From assembly GCA_023412495.1 (NCBI GenBank), contig JAEYNP010000007.1, positions 124,001 to 188,000 of the forward strand: a stretch of 64,000 nucleotides of DNA, written 5' to 3'. This DNA comes from Pseudomonadota bacterium. Lineage in GTDB: Bacteria; Desulfobacterota; Desulfobulbia; Desulfobulbales; Desulfocapsaceae. The position numbers were made by a program, and so were the translations under genes. Shown here in pieces: positions 46,304-54,950 of the stretch. Below the pieces are notes generated by a model. It saw nothing but the letters and a program-made list of their open reading frames with translations, made no database searches and was not told where the DNA came from. Positions within the stretch are counted from its first letter, which is position 1. Every line of letters begins with the position of its first letter.

Positions 46304-47041
46304 TCATTCAGGATGATCTATCCAGACGGGTTCGACCGAGAGTTGGGTCGAGATTCCCTTGAACCGGGAAACGGCAAACTCCAGGGGTTGCCTGGTTTTT
46401 TGATCGACGTTGACGCTCTTGACCAGCAGGAGCGGATGGTTTTGCGTTATGTTGAGGACTTCCATGTCGAGGGGAGAGGGGGGGACTGCGCTGATCAGAC
46501 TGATTCTTCTCCGCAGGCGGATCCCGTAGTGCTGCAGCAGGAATTCGTGGAGAGAGCCGCCATTGTAGGCCCGCATCACCTCGAAGACCTGGTCCAGCGG
46601 CAGAAAGTGCGAGACCACGGAAAAAGGCGCCCCGTCCATATTCCTGAGGGTCTCCACCAGGATAACAGGCCTGCCTTCCTCGATTTCCAGCATTGTGGCG
46701 ACTTCCTTCTCCGCCGGAATTCCGACCTTCTTGAGGACCAGGCTTTCCGCCAGGCGGCCAGCGTTTTCCAGGGTTTCGGTGAATCTGGTGGTGCTGTGGA
46801 TTGAGTAATTGATGGGCCTTTGCTGGACAATGGTACCCTTGCCGCGCAATGTCCCCAGCTGGCCGAGGGTCACCAGTTCGCTGATCGCCCGCCGGACCGT
46901 GTGGCGGTTCACCTTGAAGCGTTTGGCGAGTTCGGTTTCTGAAGGCAGAATATCACCCGGCTTATAGATTCTTTGGATCTCCTCGCCAAGAATATTGCTT
47001 ATCTGTTTGAAAACAGGAAGATCGCTCGAACGCTTCTCCAC
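46304..47041 (-). CDS. phnF: GntR/UTRA family regulator, PhnF-like
   Basis: 245 residues from GTG at 47041, which follows GGGAGG with ideal spacing; the longer frame to 47161 would run into a palindromic repeat. The N-terminal winged helix has LPSETELAKRFKVNRHTVRRAIS. The UTRA effector domain follows (SIHSTTRFTETLENAG to the end; LEFAVSRFKG). It is divergent from phnG, as PhnF regulators of C-P lyase operons often are. It probably represses phn genes. I could not find a convincing operator palindrome in the gap. Confidence 0.85.
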   Translation of the reverse strand: MEKRSSDLPVFKQISNILGEEIQRIYKPGDILPSETELAKRFKVNRHTVRRAISELVTLGQLGTLRGKGTIVQQRPINYSIHSTTRFTETLENAGRLAESLVLKKVGIPAEKEVATMLEIEEGRPVILVETLRNMDGAPFSVVSHFLPLDQVFEVMRAYNGGSLHEFLLQHYGIRLRRRISLISAVPPSPLDMEVLNITQNHPLLLVKSVNVDQKTRQPLEFAVSRFKGISTQLSVEPVWIDHPE

Positions 47042-47105
47042 CGGTCGCCTCCCATGCCGCTCTCCTTCACGCAATTGTTTACGCCCCTTCCACGACACTC
47101 GAAAA

Positions 47106-47148
47106 GTAGGGTGCATTTCATGCACCTGGTGCACGGAGCGCACCCTAC
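47106..47148. repeat. Family 3 hairpin copy
   Basis: GTAGGGTGCATTTCATGCACC (21 bp, positions 47106-47126) pairs with 47128-47148 with few mismatches and a one-base loop. It lies directly upstream of the phnF start. Confidence 0.85.
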
Positions 47149-47261
47149 CCCCCAAGCTCATAGGGAACCAGTTCCTTAATAGGAAGCCGCTGTTCGCATT
47201 TCATTATGATTTCGTGAGTTATTTCTTGGAATTGTACGAGAGTGCCGGTGAATCAAGAAAT

Positions 47262-47426
47262 TGATAAAGCCGTAAAAAGGTGATCCAACCCGTGGAGATG
47301 GACTCTGGAAAAAGTTCGATATACGAGGCGTAGTGTCTGAAACGGCGCTTTGGTAGTACATATGGTACAGCGAAGCGCCGTTTCAGACCTATAACGAAGT
47401 AGATTGGACTTTTTACGAGTCCATCA
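47262..47426 (-). repeat. Family 1 palindromic repeat, copy E
   Basis: Inverted copy: TTGATAAAGCCGTAAAAAGG at the left, CTTTTTACGAGTCCATCAA at the right. It is flanked by TCAAGAAATT on both sides. It sits in the phnF-phnG intergenic region between the two presumed promoters; the rest of the gap to 47603 has no clear operator. Confidence 0.9.
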
Positions 47427-47603
47427 AGAAATTAAGATGAGATTACAGAATACTTATCGGGACAAATAGACAAGCTAACAAATACGATAACAGAAATGTC
47501 ATGCGATCAAATCCCGATCGTAACCGAGAGCTGATAACTTCAACTCTCATAAAACAGGCGATGCAACAGATTGGCCAGAAACAGACTTAAAGAGCATACA
47601 GCA

Positions 47604-48017
47604 ATGGAAAGAGAGCAACTGAATTTTTTTCTCCAGCAGGCGGACGACAAGGAATTATCTGCCCTCTGCGTAAGAATCGAGGAAGAGGCGGAGGTCGAGC
47701 TGTTGCAGACACCCACAGCCCAGACCCTCCTCGTCCCGGTTCAGGACCCGGTGAACGGAGGGAGTTTCATCGGCGGCGAAGTGCTGGTCACCAGCGCGAT
47801 CGTCCATGTCAATGAGGTGGGAGGCTGGGCGATGGTCATGGATGACAATCCGTCCCTGGCGGTCTCGGTGGCGACGCTCGATGCGGCCTTCGCGGCGCAG
47901 GTCCGCCTCGACGAGATTGTCCACCTCGCTCTGCGGGGCAAGGACCTCCACGAACAGAAAACGCGCGAGCGGACTTATCGGGTCGAGTGCACGAAGGTGG
48001 CCTTCGATCTGCTCTAG
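47604..48017 (+). CDS. phnG: C-P lyase subunit PhnG
   Basis: 137 residues from the ATG at 47604; a TTG 11 codons earlier is also in frame. The PhnG pattern is present: ELLQTPTAQTLLVPVQDPV, FIGGEVLVTSAIVHVN and AMVMDD. PhnG is part of the PhnGHIJ core complex, and with PhnI, PhnH and PhnL it attaches phosphonate to the ribose C1 of ATP. It is the first gene of the phn operon. Confidence 0.93.
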   Translation: MEREQLNFFLQQADDKELSALCVRIEEEAEVELLQTPTAQTLLVPVQDPVNGGSFIGGEVLVTSAIVHVNEVGGWAMVMDDNPSLAVSVATLDAAFAAQVRLDEIVHLALRGKDLHEQKTRERTYRVECTKVAFDLL

Positions 48018-48115
48018 AGTGTGGACAGAGTGGATTTCGTGGACCAGGTGGACTGGGTGAGCGCGGAGCCGCTGGGCCGACATGTCTACCAGGTCCGCAA
48101 TGTCCACAGTATCCA
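48018..48115 (+). repeat. GTGGAC-rich imperfect inverted repeat between phnG and phnH
   Basis: Begins at the phnG stop. GTGGACAGAGTGG..GTGGACCAGGTGGAC is partly complementary to the later GACATGTCTACCAGG and GTCCGCAATGTCCAC. This makes a large G/C-rich stem with a 9-bp internal periodicity. It separates two genes that usually overlap. Confidence 0.65.
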
Positions 48116-48148
48116 GTGGCACAAGCTTCGAAAACTACGGATCCTCAG

Positions 48149-48697
48149 ATGAAAAGCCAGCACGATACGGAAAAAGCCAACCGGGAGAACTATCGCAGCA
48201 GCCTACAGGCGCTCTCCCGGCCCGGGGAGGTGCAGCCGATCCTGCCGCTCTTCGGCTCGGGACTCCTGGCGATGGCCAGTGTCCTCCTCTATGCCGAGGT
48301 GAGCTATTACAGCCAGCCTTCCATCGAATTCTCCCTGCTCCGTGCCCTGTGCGGGGCGCAACCGGCGGAGCCGGAGGAGGCCGATTATCTCTTCTTTGCC
48401 CGACCGCACCACGATCATCTGCGGGAGGCGAAGGTCGGCACCCCCGAAAGCCCCGAATCCGGAGCGACCTTGCTCTTCGGATGTCCGCGGCTTGACGCGG
48501 GCGGGACCAGGGTGAACCTGACCGGTCCCGGTATCGAGGGGTCAACAACTCGCAACCTGCCGGTGTCGGAAGAGTTTCTCGAGGCGCTGAAGGAGAAGAA
48601 TTCCTCCTTCCCCATGGGGATCGACCTGTTCTTCATCGGCGACGACAATACCCTTCTCGGCCTGCCGAGAACAACCTGCATCGAGGTGATTGCATGA
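48149..48697 (+). CDS. phnH: C-P lyase subunit PhnH
   Basis: 182 residues from the ATG at 48149, close to the family length. Typical PhnH features are YRSSLQALSRPGEV near the N-terminus, ADYLFFARP, GATLLFGCPRL, LTGPGIEG, and FPMGIDLFFI near the end. It binds in the PhnGHIJ complex. The stop overlaps the phnI start. The start lies after the GTGGAC repeat, with only a weak ribosome-binding site. Confidence 0.92.
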   Translation: MKSQHDTEKANRENYRSSLQALSRPGEVQPILPLFGSGLLAMASVLLYAEVSYYSQPSIEFSLLRALCGAQPAEPEEADYLFFARPHHDHLREAKVGTPESPESGATLLFGCPRLDAGGTRVNLTGPGIEGSTTRNLPVSEEFLEALKEKNSSFPMGIDLFFIGDDNTLLGLPRTTCIEVIA

Positions 48698-49758
48698 GTT
48701 ATGTCGCCATAAAGGGGGGGGGCGAGGCCATACGGGCCTCCAAGTCCTTTTTCCGGGACGAACTTCGCCCGGCGGGGGGAATCGGCGATGAAGCGCTCAC
48801 CCTGGGTCTGCGCTTTGCCTGCGACCGGGTGATGGGAGAAGGGGCGCTCTACACCGAGAAGCTGGCCGCAGAGGCCATACGCCGGAGCGGCGGCGACCTG
48901 CTCGAGGCGGCCTTCTATGTCCGCGCCCACCGCTCCACCTGCCAGAGGATCGGCTCGGCCGGTCCGGTCGATACGGCCGGCATTGAACTTGTCCGGCGAA
49001 TATCGTCGGCCTTCAAGGACATCGAGGGCGGCCAGATCCTCGGGCCGTCCTGCGACTATGTGATCCGCCTTTTGACCAGCTTCCCGGAAAACGAGGAACT
49101 GCCGGGCCAGCCCGAACCTTCCTCGCCAGTGGAGGCCATCTGGCTGACGAGCGCCCTGCAGCCCCTGCGCCAGACCGATCAGGTCATCGTCCTCGGCAAC
49201 CCCGAGACGGCCCCTTTCGACGTGACCCGGTCCTTTCCGCTGCCGCCGTATCCGCGCAGCGCCCTGATGCAGATCATGGCCCGCGGCGAGACCGGCGCCA
49301 TGCTGGCCTTCGCTTACACCTCGATGCGCGGTTACGGCGACGTCCACCCCACCATCGGTGATCTGCGCCTGGGGCTGGCCGAGATTGTCTTTACGCATCC
49401 GTTTACCGGCCGGGCGACCAAAGTCGGAGCGATTCGGGTGACCGCCTGCGAGACGGTAGGGTCGTTTACGCGCGACGCAAGAGACGGCAAGCTCCGGCTG
49501 GCGGTGGGCTACGGCTTTTGTTTCGGCTTCAACGAGACCAAGGCGATTGCCATGTCGATCCTCGACCTGGCCATGCACCACGATGGCTACTCGGTGGGCG
49601 GAGTGAAGCTTGCGGCCAATCCGGAGATGGTCATCCACCACGTGGACGCAATCGAATCCATGGGCTTCACCAACCATTTCAAGCTGCCGCACTACGTGAC
49701 CTTTCAGGCCGATCTTCATGTCTTCAACCGGGCGAGGAAAAACGATGAGCAAGTATAG
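48694..49758 (+). CDS. phnI: C-P lyase subunit PhnI
   Basis: 354 residues. YVAIKGGGEAI at the N-terminus and SYTSMRGYGDVHPTIGDLR-like AYTSMRGYGDVHPT are diagnostic. PhnI is the nucleosidase-like catalytic core that transfers the ribose triphosphate to phosphonate. It is translationally coupled to phnH by a four-base overlap and to phnJ by overlap. Confidence 0.95.
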   Translation: MSYVAIKGGGEAIRASKSFFRDELRPAGGIGDEALTLGLRFACDRVMGEGALYTEKLAAEAIRRSGGDLLEAAFYVRAHRSTCQRIGSAGPVDTAGIELVRRISSAFKDIEGGQILGPSCDYVIRLLTSFPENEELPGQPEPSSPVEAIWLTSALQPLRQTDQVIVLGNPETAPFDVTRSFPLPPYPRSALMQIMARGETGAMLAFAYTSMRGYGDVHPTIGDLRLGLAEIVFTHPFTGRATKVGAIRVTACETVGSFTRDARDGKLRLAVGYGFCFGFNETKAIAMSILDLAMHHDGYSVGGVKLAANPEMVIHHVDAIESMGFTNHFKLPHYVTFQADLHVFNRARKNDEQV

Positions 49759-50605
49759 CGTGACCTTCGGGTTTTTTGACGAGGACGCCAAGAAGGAAAT
49801 TCGCCGGGCGATCCTGAAGGCGATAGCCCTGCCGGGGTATATCGTCCCCTTCGCCTCGCGGGAGATGCCCATCGCCCGGGGCTGGGGGACCGGCGGGCTG
49901 CAGATTACCCTCTCCATCGTCACTGAAAGCGATACCCTGAAGGTTATAGACCAGGGCTGCGACGGCTCGGTCAACGCAGTGAATATCCGCGATTTCATCG
50001 TCTCGGTCACAGGCATAGCCGAGACTGCTGCGACGCCCGAGGCGACCATCATCCAGACTAGGCACCGGGTGCCGGAGCATCCGCTGCACGAGGGCCAGAT
50101 CCTGGTCTACCAGGTGCCGACACCGGAGGTCCTGACCACCGTCGAGCCGGATACGGCAAAGCAGAAGGCGATGCACGCCAACGTCGACTACAGCAAGCTC
50201 TGGGTGCTGCTCTACGAGGATACCGCCCAGTTCGGGGACAGCAGGATAGCGGCGCGTTACCCGGTCCGGGTCAACAACCACTTCGTCATGGACCCGTCGC
50301 CCATCCCCAAGTTCGACATCCCAAAGCTCGACAAGAGCCCGGCCCTGCAGATCTTCGGTGCTGGGCGGGAAAAGAGGATATACGCCATCCCACCGTACAC
50401 GGAGGTGAAGCCGCTGAAGTTTGCCGACCGCGAGTTCGTGGTGGAAAACTTTGCCGGAAAAAACTGCGAACGTTGCGGGGCGAGCGGCATCTACCTCGAT
50501 CAGGTCCATGGGGAGGACGGGGGGCATTATTTCTGCAGCGACACCTATCACTGCGACTGTTGCCTCGAGAGAAGAGAGGCGGGGGAGGAGCGCAATGTTG
50601 CTTGA
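49745..50605 (+). CDS. phnJ: C-P lyase radical SAM enzyme PhnJ
   Basis: 286 residues from the ATG at 49745, inside the end of phnI. PhnJ cleaves the C-P bond of ribose-1-phosphonate 5-phosphate using a 4Fe-4S cluster and SAM. The cluster motif here is CERC followed by a spacing of 19 and FC, then the C of YHCDCC. In E. coli the spacing is, as I recall, 21. EKRIYAIPPYTEVKPL and GWGTGGLQITLS are conserved. Oxygen sensitivity of this chemistry suits an anaerobe. Confidence 0.95.
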   Translation: MSKYSVTFGFFDEDAKKEIRRAILKAIALPGYIVPFASREMPIARGWGTGGLQITLSIVTESDTLKVIDQGCDGSVNAVNIRDFIVSVTGIAETAATPEATIIQTRHRVPEHPLHEGQILVYQVPTPEVLTTVEPDTAKQKAMHANVDYSKLWVLLYEDTAQFGDSRIAARYPVRVNNHFVMDPSPIPKFDIPKLDKSPALQIFGAGREKRIYAIPPYTEVKPLKFADREFVVENFAGKNCERCGASGIYLDQVHGEDGGHYFCSDTYHCDCCLERREAGEERNVA

Positions 50606-51431
50606 ACTGAACGATGTGAGCAAGATTTTCGGGGCCGGTTGCGGAGAATGCCTGGAACTCACCGGCGAGCATTTCGACAGCGCCATCTGCCCATCCTGCG
50701 GGGCGGTTGTCGCCGTCAACCGCGTGAGTCTCTCGGTCGAGGAAGGAGAAATCCTCGGCATTGTTGGAGAGTCGGGCAGCGGCAAGTCGACGCTTTTGCA
50801 GCTCATCTACCGGGACCTGCCGGTAAGTGAAGGCGAAATCTATTTCAACGGCACCACGGCAAGCGCCGGCAGCCGACAGGAGATCCTCGCCCTGCCACCT
50901 GCACGGATCGCCTGGCTGCGCAACCACGAGATGTCGATGATCTATCAGAATCCCCACCTGGGCCTCAACTTCAAATTCAGCGCCGGCGGCAATATCGCCG
51001 AGAAGATCATCGGCGGGGGTGAGAAGCGTTATGCGATGATCCGGGAGCGGGCTCTTCATTTCTTCGGCAAAATCGAAATGCCGGTCAGCCGCATCGACGA
51101 CTACCCGGCGGCCTTCTCCGGAGGACAGCAGCAGCGGATCCAGATCGCCAAGGCCCTGTCCAGCTCGCCCCGACTTCTGCTGCTCGACGAGCCGACCACC
51201 GGTCTCGATGTCTCGGTGCAGGCCAAGATCCTCGACCTGATCAAAGCCCTGCAGCAGGAGATGGGCTTTTCGATGATCGTGGTGTCCCACGATCTCGGGG
51301 TCATCAACCACCTGACCGACCTGACCCTGGTGATGAAGGACGGTTCGCTGGTCGAATACGGTCTCACCGACCAGATCCTCGAAGATCCGCAGCATCCATA
51401 CACCCAACTCTTGGTGTCGAGTAAATTATAA
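50595..51431 (+). CDS. phnK: PhnK ATP-binding protein with CxxC insert
   Basis: 278 residues. ATG at 50595 overlaps phnJ and follows GGAGGAG. ABC-ATPase motifs: GESGSGKST (Walker A), FSGGQQQRIQIAKA (signature), LLLLDEP (Walker B), SHDLG (switch His). PhnK binds the C-P lyase core. Unusually, residues about 13-37 hold CGEC, 16 residues, then CPSC, which looks like a zinc-ribbon insert before the Walker A. Confidence 0.92.
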   Translation: MLLELNDVSKIFGAGCGECLELTGEHFDSAICPSCGAVVAVNRVSLSVEEGEILGIVGESGSGKSTLLQLIYRDLPVSEGEIYFNGTTASAGSRQEILALPPARIAWLRNHEMSMIYQNPHLGLNFKFSAGGNIAEKIIGGGEKRYAMIRERALHFFGKIEMPVSRIDDYPAAFSGGQQQRIQIAKALSSSPRLLLLDEPTTGLDVSVQAKILDLIKALQQEMGFSMIVVSHDLGVINHLTDLTLVMKDGSLVEYGLTDQILEDPQHPYTQLLVSSKL

Positions 51432-51494
51432 AGGACTGAGTTTGTCATGCGCGGCCTCATCCGAATGGATGAAACAGGGGTGTGGTTCATCAAA

Positions 51495-51568
51495 ATCGGT
51501 ATCGGTATCGGGATCGGTATCGAAATCGAAAAACAAGGTTCGATAGCGATACCGATACCGATATCGAC
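51495..51568. repeat. ATCGGT repeat palindrome between phnK and phnL
   Basis: Left arm is ATCGGT repeated about four times with variants; the right arm is the complementary ACCGAT series, joined by AAAAACAAGG. It forms a stem of about 30 bp. It lies in the 185-bp gap that splits phnK and phnL. Confidence 0.85.
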
Positions 51569-51616
51569 TTATGCAAGCTCACCTCTGCAGTTTCTTGAGA
51601 GGCGAAAGCACTGAGC

Positions 51617-52339
51617 ATGGAGATACAGAGAAGTCATATGGCAGCTATACCATTCAAATTGAAGGTCGAAGGGCTCGGAAAGAGCTTCACCCTGCACAAT
51701 CGCGGTGGCGCTCGGGTCCGGGGCTTCGCCGATGTCGGCTTTTCCCTGAACCGGGGGCAGCTTCTGGCGCTGACCGGGCCGAGCGGCGCCGGTAAGTCGA
51801 GCGTTCTCAGAACCATCTACCGCACCTACCTGGCAGATAGCGGTCACGTGTGGTTCCGCCGGGGCGACGGCACCGAGGTCGATCTGGTCTGCTGCCCGGA
51901 GAGCCGGGTGCTCGACCTGCGGCGGCGAGAGATCGGCTTTGTCACCCAATTCCTGAAGATCCTGCCGCGGGTCAGCGCCCTGGATGCAGTGGCCGCTCCG
52001 CTCATTGAGATCGGCACCGAAGAGGAGGAGGCGAGGGAACGGGCCAGGGCGATGCTTGCCCGGCTGGGCATCCGTCCCGAGCTGTTCGACCTCTCGCCGC
52101 TCACCTTTTCCGGCGGGGAGCAGCAGCGGGTCAATATCGCCCGGGGAATCATCGCTCCCAAGGAACTGATTCTCCTCGACGAGCCGACAGCGTCGCTCGA
52201 CCAGAAAAGCGCGGAGGTGGTGCTGGAACTGCTGGATGACCTGAAGCGGCGGAGCATCGCGATGATTGCCATTTTTCACGACCGCCGCAAGATCGAGACG
52301 ATCGGCGATATCATTGTCAACATTGGGAGGAGCAATTGA
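51617..52339 (+). CDS. phnL: PhnL ATP-binding protein
   Basis: 240 residues. Walker A GPSGAGKSS, signature FSGGEQQRVNIARG, Walker B LILLDEP, switch FHDRR. EVEGLGKSFTLHNRGG-like N-terminus (VEGLGKSFTLHNRGG) is typical. PhnL joins PhnGHI in the ATP-ribosyl transfer step. Starts are possible at 51617 or 51638. The stop overlaps the phnM start. Confidence 0.92.
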   Translation: MEIQRSHMAAIPFKLKVEGLGKSFTLHNRGGARVRGFADVGFSLNRGQLLALTGPSGAGKSSVLRTIYRTYLADSGHVWFRRGDGTEVDLVCCPESRVLDLRRREIGFVTQFLKILPRVSALDAVAAPLIEIGTEEEEARERARAMLARLGIRPELFDLSPLTFSGGEQQRVNIARGIIAPKELILLDEPTASLDQKSAEVVLELLDDLKRRSIAMIAIFHDRRKIETIGDIIVNIGRSN

Positions 52340-53502
52340 TGGACCGGGTTATCAGATCGGAAAGGGTGTTGATCGACGGGCTGATCCAGCCCGCCGACGT
52401 CGGCATCGAACATGACTATATCGCCGACATTTTGCCGTATGGCTCTTCGTCCTCGGCCTGGGACCTCGGCGATCGCCTGGTGGTCCCCGGCTTCATCGAC
52501 CTCCATTCCGATGCGGTCGAAAAGGAGATCGAGCCTCGGCCGGGGGCGGAATTTCCGATAAAGCAGGCCCTGGTCGACTTGGACAGGAAGCTGGCCATGG
52601 CCGGGATCACCACCATGTTCCACGCCATCGCCTTCAACGAAGAGTCCCTCGTCGGCATGCGCGGCACGGCGATTGCTGCCACGCTCATCCGGACCATCGC
52701 AGAATGCGACAAGTCGCTGTTGACCATCGACAATCGGGTGCACGCCCGCTATGAGGTCACCTCGTTCACCTCGGTGCCGGTGATCAACGAGCTGATCAGG
52801 AGCGGCCAGGTCCACATGCTGTCCCTGATGGACCACAGCCCCGGGCAGGGCCAGTTCCGGACTCTCGAGAAGTGGAAGCAGTACCATGTGTCCGTTTACA
52901 ATCTCTCCGACAGCCGCGCGGACGAGATCGTGGCCAGGCAGCGGGAGAAGAGGGCACGTTGTCTCGCCTTGATGGAGGAGCTGTGCGGCACGGCCTGGGA
53001 ATACGGCCTGATCATCGCCTCCCATGACGACGACCGGCCGGAAAAGATCGACCTCATGGAAGGGCTCGATGTGACTATCGCCGAGTTTCCGCTGAACGCC
53101 GAGACCGCGCTCTACGCCCGGAGCCGCCTGATGAAAACCTGCATGGGCGCCCCGAACGTGGTCCGCGGTAAAAGCCAGAGCGGCAATATCTCGGCCCGCG
53201 AGCTCTTCGGGCTCGGCTGCTGCGATTTTCTCTGCTCTGATTACCACCCCAGTTCAATGCTCCAGGCCGTCTACGTCCTGCATCGGGAGATGGGCGTGGG
53301 ACTGGCCGACGCCTTTGCCTTTGTTACTTCGGTGCCGGCAAAAACGGCGGGCCTGTCCGATCGCGGCCGGATTGCCCCGGAAACCCTCGCCGACCTGGCG
53401 GTCATCGAGGATCATCTCCTGCCGAAAGTGGTCATGACCATCAAGAACGGCCAACCGATCTATAGCGGCGGTGGCTGCTTTCACGCTCTGGAGTATGCCT
53501 GA
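52339..53502 (+). CDS. phnM: PhnM phosphonate triphosphate diphosphatase, copy 1
   Basis: 387 residues, amidohydrolase fold. ATG at 52339 follows GGGAGGAG. Metal ligands appear in [33 protein letters not shown] and CSDYHPSSM. PhnM removes pyrophosphate from alpha-D-ribose-1-phosphonate 5-triphosphate. It ends [19 protein letters not shown]. It shares the operon with phnG-L, and a second copy is at 61052-62188. Confidence 0.94.
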   Translation: MDRVIRSERVLIDGLIQPADVGIEHDYIADILPYGSSSSAWDLGDRLVVPGFIDLHSDAVEKEIEPRPGAEFPIKQALVDLDRKLAMAGITTMFHAIAFNEESLVGMRGTAIAATLIRTIAECDKSLLTIDNRVHARYEVTSFTSVPVINELIRSGQVHMLSLMDHSPGQGQFRTLEKWKQYHVSVYNLSDSRADEIVARQREKRARCLALMEELCGTAWEYGLIIASHDDDRPEKIDLMEGLDVTIAEFPLNAETALYARSRLMKTCMGAPNVVRGKSQSGNISARELFGLGCCDFLCSDYHPSSMLQAVYVLHREMGVGLADAFAFVTSVPAKTAGLSDRGRIAPETLADLAVIEDHLLPKVVMTIKNGQPIYSGGGCFHALEYA

Positions 53503-53506
53503 TCCG

Positions 53507-54139
53507 ATGAAAATTTTCTCACAAGAAGACAGAGTACTGTCCGAGGAACCGACTGTAGCCGCCACCGCCTGCGTCAAGGAGTGCACCCTGGGCCGTTACA
53601 CCGAGATCGCCGATCAGGCGAATCTTACGGAAAGCGTGCTGGGCGACTACTCCTATGTGATGGAGCGCTGCGACATCATCTACAGCGATATCGGCAAGTT
53701 TGCAAATATTGCCTCGGAGGTGCGGATCAATCCGGGGAATCACCCGATGGATTGGGCGAGCCAGCACCATTTTCTCTACCGGCTGCGCCGCTACGGCTTC
53801 GGTCAAGAGGACAACCGCGCGTTTTTCAACTGGCGCCGGCTGCAGAGGGTGACTATCGGCCACGATACCTGGATCGGTCACAAGGCCATCATCCTTCCGG
53901 GGGTGCGGATCGGCAACGGTGCGGTGGTGGCCGCGGGGGCGGTGGTCAGCCGGGATGTCCCGCCTTATACAGTTGTCGCGGGAGTGCCGGCCAAGCCGGT
54001 GCGGCAGCGGTTTCCCGAGGCCATCTGGCGGAGCTTGGAGAAGATTTCCTGGTGGGACTGGGACCACGAGACCCTCAAGGAGCGGCTCACGGATTTTTAC
54101 GACATCCGCCGCTTCATCGCCCTTTACGGTGACCGCTAA
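53507..54139 (+). CDS. Phn operon hexapeptide-repeat acyltransferase
   Basis: 210 residues from the ATG at 53507; ATG 53495 is also possible. The left-handed beta-helix repeats include [29 protein letters not shown] and [13 protein letters not shown], followed by the PAKPVRQRF end. This matches the phn-associated transferase family (TIGR03308-like). The catalytic His is in INPGNHPMD. The substrate is unknown; an aminoalkylphosphonate N-acyltransferase role is plausible. Its stop codon coincides with the left end of an inverted-repeat element. Confidence 0.85.
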   Translation: MKIFSQEDRVLSEEPTVAATACVKECTLGRYTEIADQANLTESVLGDYSYVMERCDIIYSDIGKFANIASEVRINPGNHPMDWASQHHFLYRLRRYGFGQEDNRAFFNWRRLQRVTIGHDTWIGHKAIILPGVRIGNGAVVAAGAVVSRDVPPYTVVAGVPAKPVRQRFPEAIWRSLEKISWWDWDHETLKERLTDFYDIRRFIALYGDR

Positions 54140-54362
54140 CCCGGATTTCTCACCAGCCGAGGTTGCCGTGTAAGCGAGGCGCGAAGCAAGGTGCCATAGT
54201 AGGCCTATGCACCTTGCTTTAGCAACGCTGTAGACACGGTGAGATCGGCTGGCCTTCGGTGAACAGTGTACGATTTCAAACAAGAGTAAATCGAGTTTTA
54301 ATATGTTGGAATGTAAACAAATTTCAAGTAATCGACACAATGTTCATGAGAAATCCGGGCTA
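54137..54362. repeat. 226-bp element with 16-bp terminal inverted repeats between phn genes
   Basis: Left end TAACCCGGATTTCTCA (54137-54152) includes the transferase stop codon. The right end TGAGAAATCCGGGCTA (54347-54362) ends one base before the phnN ATG. The arms match at 15 of 16 positions. Inside, 54153-54252 is itself a palindrome: CCAGCCGA / TCGGCTGG outside, AAGCAAGGTGC / GCACCTTGCTT inside. Confidence 0.85.
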
Positions 54363-54944
54363 ATGAGAGTGCTGCTGGTGGTCGGGCCGAGCGGGTCGGG
54401 CAAGGACACTTTGCTCCGCAGCGCCCGGAAATATTTCGCCGGACAGGATCGGCTGGCCTTTGTTCGCCGGTACATTACCCGCCCACCGGACAGGAACGAG
54501 GACAACTATTACCTCGATCCCGCGGCATTCACCCTGCTCAATAACGCCGGATTTTTCCTTTCCACCTGGCGCGCTCATGACAATTTCTATGGAATACCGT
54601 ATCATGCCCTGGCGGAATCGGGCGGCGTCGGGGGCGTGCTCTGTTCGATCTCCAGATCGGCGGTCGGCGACTTCGAGCGCCACTTTCCCCATACCACCAC
54701 CATTCTGGTCACCGCCCGGGAGGAAGTGCTTCGGCAGCGCCTGAAAGGGCGGGGCAGGGAGGACGCGTCGGCGGTGCGAAAGCGCCTGGAGAGGGCCGGT
54801 CGGCCGGTATTTGCCCGCGACCTTGTCATTTTCGACAACTCCCGTGACCTCGAAAGGAGCACGTCCATGTTCATCGAATTGCTGGAAAGGTTGAGCGGCA
54901 CGGTGATCGGCACGGTGGAGGCACGATGGAGGCACGATAAATAA
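54363..54944 (+). CDS. phnN: PhnN ribose 1,5-bisphosphate phosphokinase
   Basis: 193 residues from the ATG at 54363, which gives the usual PhnN start MRVLLVVGPSGSGKDTLL; the frame is open back to 54303 inside the repeat element. The P-loop GPSGSGKDT is near residue 10, and YITRPPDRNEDNYYL is typical. It phosphorylates ribose 1,5-bisphosphate to PRPP, returning the sugar to nucleotide metabolism. The gene is 6 bp before the DUF1045 gene. Confidence 0.9.
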   Translation: MRVLLVVGPSGSGKDTLLRSARKYFAGQDRLAFVRRYITRPPDRNEDNYYLDPAAFTLLNNAGFFLSTWRAHDNFYGIPYHALAESGGVGGVLCSISRSAVGDFERHFPHTTTILVTAREEVLRQRLKGRGREDASAVRKRLERAGRPVFARDLVIFDNSRDLERSTSMFIELLERLSGTVIGTVEARWRHDK

Positions 54945-54950
54945 GGAAAA

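Noticed and set aside
45627..46307. 226-codon minus frame and 154-codon plus frame in the phnF-HDOD gap
   Set aside because: Arg/Ser/Cys-rich, no start signal, and overlapping a decayed amidohydrolase fragment.
47427..47603. PhnF operator or Pho box before phnG
   Set aside because: No inverted repeat or Pho-box-like direct repeat of convincing quality was seen.
48415..50052. 545-codon minus frame opposite phnH-phnI-phnJ
   Set aside because: All three plus-strand genes are clear; the minus frame reflects high G+C third positions.
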